Positions 60,658-64,000 of a DNA stretch of 64,000 nucleotides are shown one piece after another. Location of the stretch: NCBI RefSeq assembly GCF_036373705.1, contig NC_089851.1, positions 58,595,850-58,659,849 of the forward strand, in the 5' to 3' direction. The notes under the pieces are model-generated. The model was given only the letters and a program-made list of their open reading frames with translations. It made no database searches and was not told where the DNA came from. The DNA is from Amia ocellicauda. Its lineage: Eukaryota > Chordata > Actinopteri > Amiiformes > Amiidae. The position numbers and the translations under genes are program-made. Every line of letters starts with the position of its first letter. Position 1 is the first letter of the stretch.

Positions 60658-60688
<31 letters not shown>
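60588..60688 (+). repeat. (TTTTG)n tract, copy 12, 101 bp
   Basis: Uninterrupted pentanucleotide array. Confidence 0.97.
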
Positions 60689-60730
60689 GCCTTACGCCTG
60701 AGTGTAGGCACTGGGGAATGGGAGAGTCCT

Positions 60731-60804
60731 GGCACCGTGGCTTAGTTGGTCAAAGCGCCTGTCTTGTAAACAGGAAACCCTGGGTTCGACTCCCAGCAGT
60801 GCCT
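60731..60804 (+). tRNA. tRNA-Thr(TGT), copy 12
   Basis: Same as copy 8 (G26, T54, C6-A67 mismatch). It is intact although the neighbouring Thr(AGT) is damaged. Confidence 0.9.
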
Positions 60805-60968
60805 TGGTTTATGTTGGCCTAGGCAATGGAAAGGAAGTTTCTAAACGCTCAATACATTTTTGCAAGATGGCCGTCCACAGCAAGCAGCTTAAGGTTACTG
60901 TAGCCACAGTCTGGCAAGCTGTCCGCCAGAAGTAGAAACAATAACAAGGGGCGGGGGGAAAAGTGGGC

Positions 60969-61042
60969 CGTCCCTGGGTGGATTCGAACCACCATCCTTT
61001 TGGTTAACAGCCAAACACACTGACCGATTGCGCCACAGAGAC
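60969..61042 (-). tRNA. tRNA-Asn(GTT), copy 12
   Basis: The D stem carries both T23 and T25, giving two G-U wobbles (G12-U23 and G10-U25). G19, anticodon and B box are normal. Confidence 0.9.
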
Positions 61043-61142
61043 AGACAGAGGTGTTGTGGTTGCTGCAGTCGTGCAGTTCCTTCACAGTTGCCAAAAATCA
61101 TTTCCAGCACACGATTTTCTTTGTCGTTGAATGCAACATACG

Positions 61143-63053
61143 TGACCATTGGGGGAGCGATAGCAAGCAAGAGAGTTAGATATCGAGAGTCATAGATAGA
61201 TAGATAGATAGATGGATGGATGGACGGCAAGGCAAGCATCTGATTGACATTGGTCCGTGATCTGCTGTTATGCTACTATGCTACTGACCATTGGGTGAGC
61301 GAAAGCAAGTAAGAGAGTTAGATATCAAGAGTCATAGATAGATAGATAGATAGATGGATGGATGGACGGCAAGGCAAGCATCTGATTGACAGTGGTCCGT
61401 GATCTGCTGTTATGCTACAATGCTACTGACCATTGGGGGAGCGATAGCAAGCAAGAGAGTTAGATATCAAGAGTCATTGATAGATAGATAGATAGATGGA
61501 TGGATGGATGGACGGCAAGGCAAGCATCTGATTGACAGTGGTCCGTGATCTGCTGTTATGCTACTATGCTACTGACCATTGGGGGAGCGATAGCAAGCAA
61601 GAGAGTTAGATATCGAGAGTCATTGATAGATAGATAGATAGATGGATGGATGGATGGACGGAAAGGCAAGCATCTGATTGACAGTGGTCCGTGATCTGCT
61701 GTTATGCTACTATGCTACTGACCATTGGGGGAGCGATAGCAAGCAAGAGAGTTAGATATCAAGAGTCATAGATAGATAGATAGATAGATGGATGGATGGA
61801 CGGCAAGGCAAGCATCTGATTGACAGTGGTCCGTGATCTGCTGTTATGCTACTATGCTACTGACCATTGGGGGAGCGATAGCAAGTAAGAGAGTTAGATA
61901 TCGAGAGTCATTGATAGATAGATAGATAGATGGATGGATGGATGGACGGCAAGGCAAGCATCTGATTGACAGTTCTCCGTGATCTGCTGTTATGCTACTA
62001 TGCTACTGACCATTGGGGGAGCGATAGCAAACAAGAGAGTTAGATATCAAGAGTCATTGATAGATAGATAGATAGATGGATGGATGGACGGCAAGGCAAG
62101 CATCTGATTGACAGTGGTCCATGATCTGCTGTTATGCTACTATGCTACTGACCATTGGGGGAGCGATAGCAAGCAAGAGAGTTAGATAACAAGAGTCATA
62201 GATAGATAGATGGATGGATGGATGGACGGCAAGGCAAGCATCTGATTGACAGTGGTCCGTGATCTGCTGTTATGCTACTATGCTACTGACCATTGGGGGA
62301 GCGATAGCAAGTAAGAGAGTTAGATATCGAGAGTCATTGATAGATAGATAGATAGATGGATGGATGGACGGCAAGGCAAGCATCTGATTGACAGTGGTCC
62401 GTGATCTGCTGTTATGCTACTATGCTACTGACCATTGGGGGAGCGATAGCAAGCAAGAGAGTTAGATATCGAGAGTCATTGATAGATAGATAGATAGATG
62501 GATGGATGGATGGACGGAAAGGCAAGCATCTGATTGACAGTGGTCCGTGATCTGCTGTTATGCTACTATGCTACTGACCATTGGGGGAGCGATAGCAAGC
62601 AAGAGAGTTAGATATCAAGAGTCATAGATAGATAGATAGATAGATGGATGGATGGACGGCAAGGCAAGCATCTGATTGACAGTGGTCCGTGATCTAATGT
62701 TATGCTACTATGCTACTGACCATTGGGGGAGCGATAGCAAGCAAGAGAGTTAGATATCGAGAGTCATAGATAGATAGATAGATAGATGGATGGATGGATG
62801 GACGGCAAGGCACGCATCGGATTGACAGTGGTCCGTGATCTGATGTTATGCTACAATGCTACAGACCATTGGGGGAGCGATAGCAAGCAAGAGAGATAGA
62901 TATCGAGAGTCATAGATAAATAGATAGATAGATGGATGGATGGACGGCAAGGCAAGCATCTGATTGACAGTGGTCCGTGATCTGCTGTTATGCTACTATG
63001 CTACTGACCATTGGGGGAGCGAAAGGAAGCAAGAGAGTTAGATATCGAGAGTC

Positions 63054-63107
<54 letters not shown>

Positions 63108-64000
63108 GGATGGATGGATGGATGGACGCCAAGGCAAGCATCTGATTGACAGTGGTCCGTGATCTGCTGTTATGCTACTATGCTACTGACCATTGGGGGA
63201 GCGATAGCAAGCAAGAGAGTTAGATATCGAGAGTCATAGATAGATAGATAGATAGATGGATGGATGGACGGCAAGGCAAGCATCTGATTGACAGTGGTCC
63301 GTGATCTGCTGTTATGCTACTATGCTACTGACCATTGGGGGAGCGATAGCAAGCAAGTGAGTTAGATATCGAGAGTCATAGATAGATAGATAGATAGATG
63401 GATGGATGGATGGACGGCAAGGCAAGCATCTGATTGACAGTGGTCCGTGATCTGGTGTTATGCTACTATGCTACTGACCATTGGGGGAGCGATAGCAAGC
63501 AAGAGAGTTAGATATCGAGAGTCATAGACAGATAGATAGATAGATGGATGGATGGATGGATGGCAAGGCAAGCATCTGATTGACAGTGGTCCGTGATCTG
63601 CTGTTATGCTACTATGCTACTGACCATTGGGGTAGCGATAGCAAGCAAGAGAGTTAGATATCGAGAGTCATAGATAGATAGATAGATAGATAGATGGATG
63701 GATGGATGGACGGCAAGGCAAGCATCTGATTGACAGTGGTCCGTGATCTGCTGTTATGCTACTATGCTACTGACCATTGGGGGAGCGATAGCAAGCAAGA
63801 GAGTTAGATATCGAGAGTCATAGACAGATAGATAGATAGATGGATGGATGGATGGATGGCAAGGCAAGCATCTGATTGACAGTGGTCCGTGATCTGCTGT
63901 TATGCTACTATGCTACTGACCATTGGGGGAGCGATAGCAAGCAAGAGAGTTAGATATCGAGAGTCATAGATAGATAGATAGATAGATAGATATATAGATG
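61143..64000 (+). repeat. Satellite block S13, 2858 bp, running off the window
   Basis: About 20 monomers. The first part has the B/C-type start (GGGTGAGCGAAAGC). From about 62.69 kb monomers carry many private changes, such as GATCTAATG, CACGCATCGG, CTACAGACC, GAGATAGATATC, GAAAGGAAGC and GATCTGGTG. No gene is seen. Confidence 0.95.
63054..63108 (+). repeat. Expanded (GATA)n tract
   Basis: About 13-14 GATA units in one monomer, followed by GATG units. It is the longest GATA run in the window. Confidence 0.9.

Larger units (their letters stand above)
60206..61142 (+). repeat. tRNA cassette copy 12 (subfamily C, 937 bp)
   Basis: Shares left-border and spacer markers with copy 9. It has the most private substitutions: CCCCCGGAC, GTGCTTTCGC, TTATCATAAAG, and the damaged Thr(AGT). 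Confidence 0.95.

Noticed and set aside
24528-61239. Repeated open reading frames of 62-129 codons on both strands in each cassette
   Set aside because: They overlap tRNA genes, the (TTTTG)n tract (giving F/C/V/L or K/Q/N/T runs) and the satellite. They change frame whenever the pentanucleotide count changes, and none shows a recognisable domain or codon bias.

Overview
The window is repetitive nuclear DNA from a eukaryote, most likely an animal. It contains intronless nuclear tRNA genes with intact internal RNA polymerase III promoters (A and B boxes), whose tRNA bodies resemble animal Thr and Asn tRNAs. It also contains megasatellite-style tandem repeats rich in GATA and GATG. I found no protein-coding gene. 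Every open reading frame lies in satellite DNA, in the (TTTTG)n tract or across a tRNA gene. The species cannot be told from this sequence.

Two components make up essentially the whole window. (1) A satellite monomer of about 138-150 bp: a roughly 110 bp conserved core followed by a built-in (GATA)n(GATG)n microsatellite. By length I estimate about 370 monomers, all in the same orientation. (2) Twelve copies of an 887-972 bp cassette, each holding tRNA-Thr(AGT) on +, a (TTTTG)n tract, tRNA-Thr(TGT) on +, and tRNA-Asn(GTT) on -. That gives 36 tRNA genes or near-genes between 24.4 and 61.0 kb.

Layout: 1-24372 is satellite without tRNA genes. It includes a 2.16 kb (15-monomer) direct duplication and many dispersed marker monomers. 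From 24373 to 44459 nine cassettes alternate with short satellite blocks, four of which are exactly 1261 bp. 44460-52172 is 7.7 kb of satellite, mostly a 2717 bp higher-order repeat. 52173-55346 holds two closely related cassettes. 55347-60205 is satellite, 60206-61142 is the last cassette, and 61143-64000 is satellite that becomes more divergent toward the window end. Both window edges lie inside the array.

All twelve cassettes interrupt the satellite monomer at the same base and share the same specialised flanking monomer. This points to one founding insertion, later amplified as part of a composite higher-order repeat. Cassette lengths differ only in 5 bp steps, all within (TTTTG)n. Diagnostic bases sort the cassettes into subfamilies: A (copies 1, 2, 4), B (3, 5, 6, 7, 10, 11) and C (8, 9, 12). 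Copy 6 is a mosaic. Copies 3, 5, 7 and 8 keep all three tRNAs without copy-specific damage. Other copies carry changes at important tRNA positions: T54G in Thr(TGT), G19T in Asn, and G1T, C25G or a broken anticodon stem in Thr(AGT). All Thr(TGT) copies share a C6-A67 acceptor-stem mismatch. The most interesting object is this tRNA-bearing composite satellite, a high-dosage Thr/Thr/Asn locus evolving by unequal exchange.
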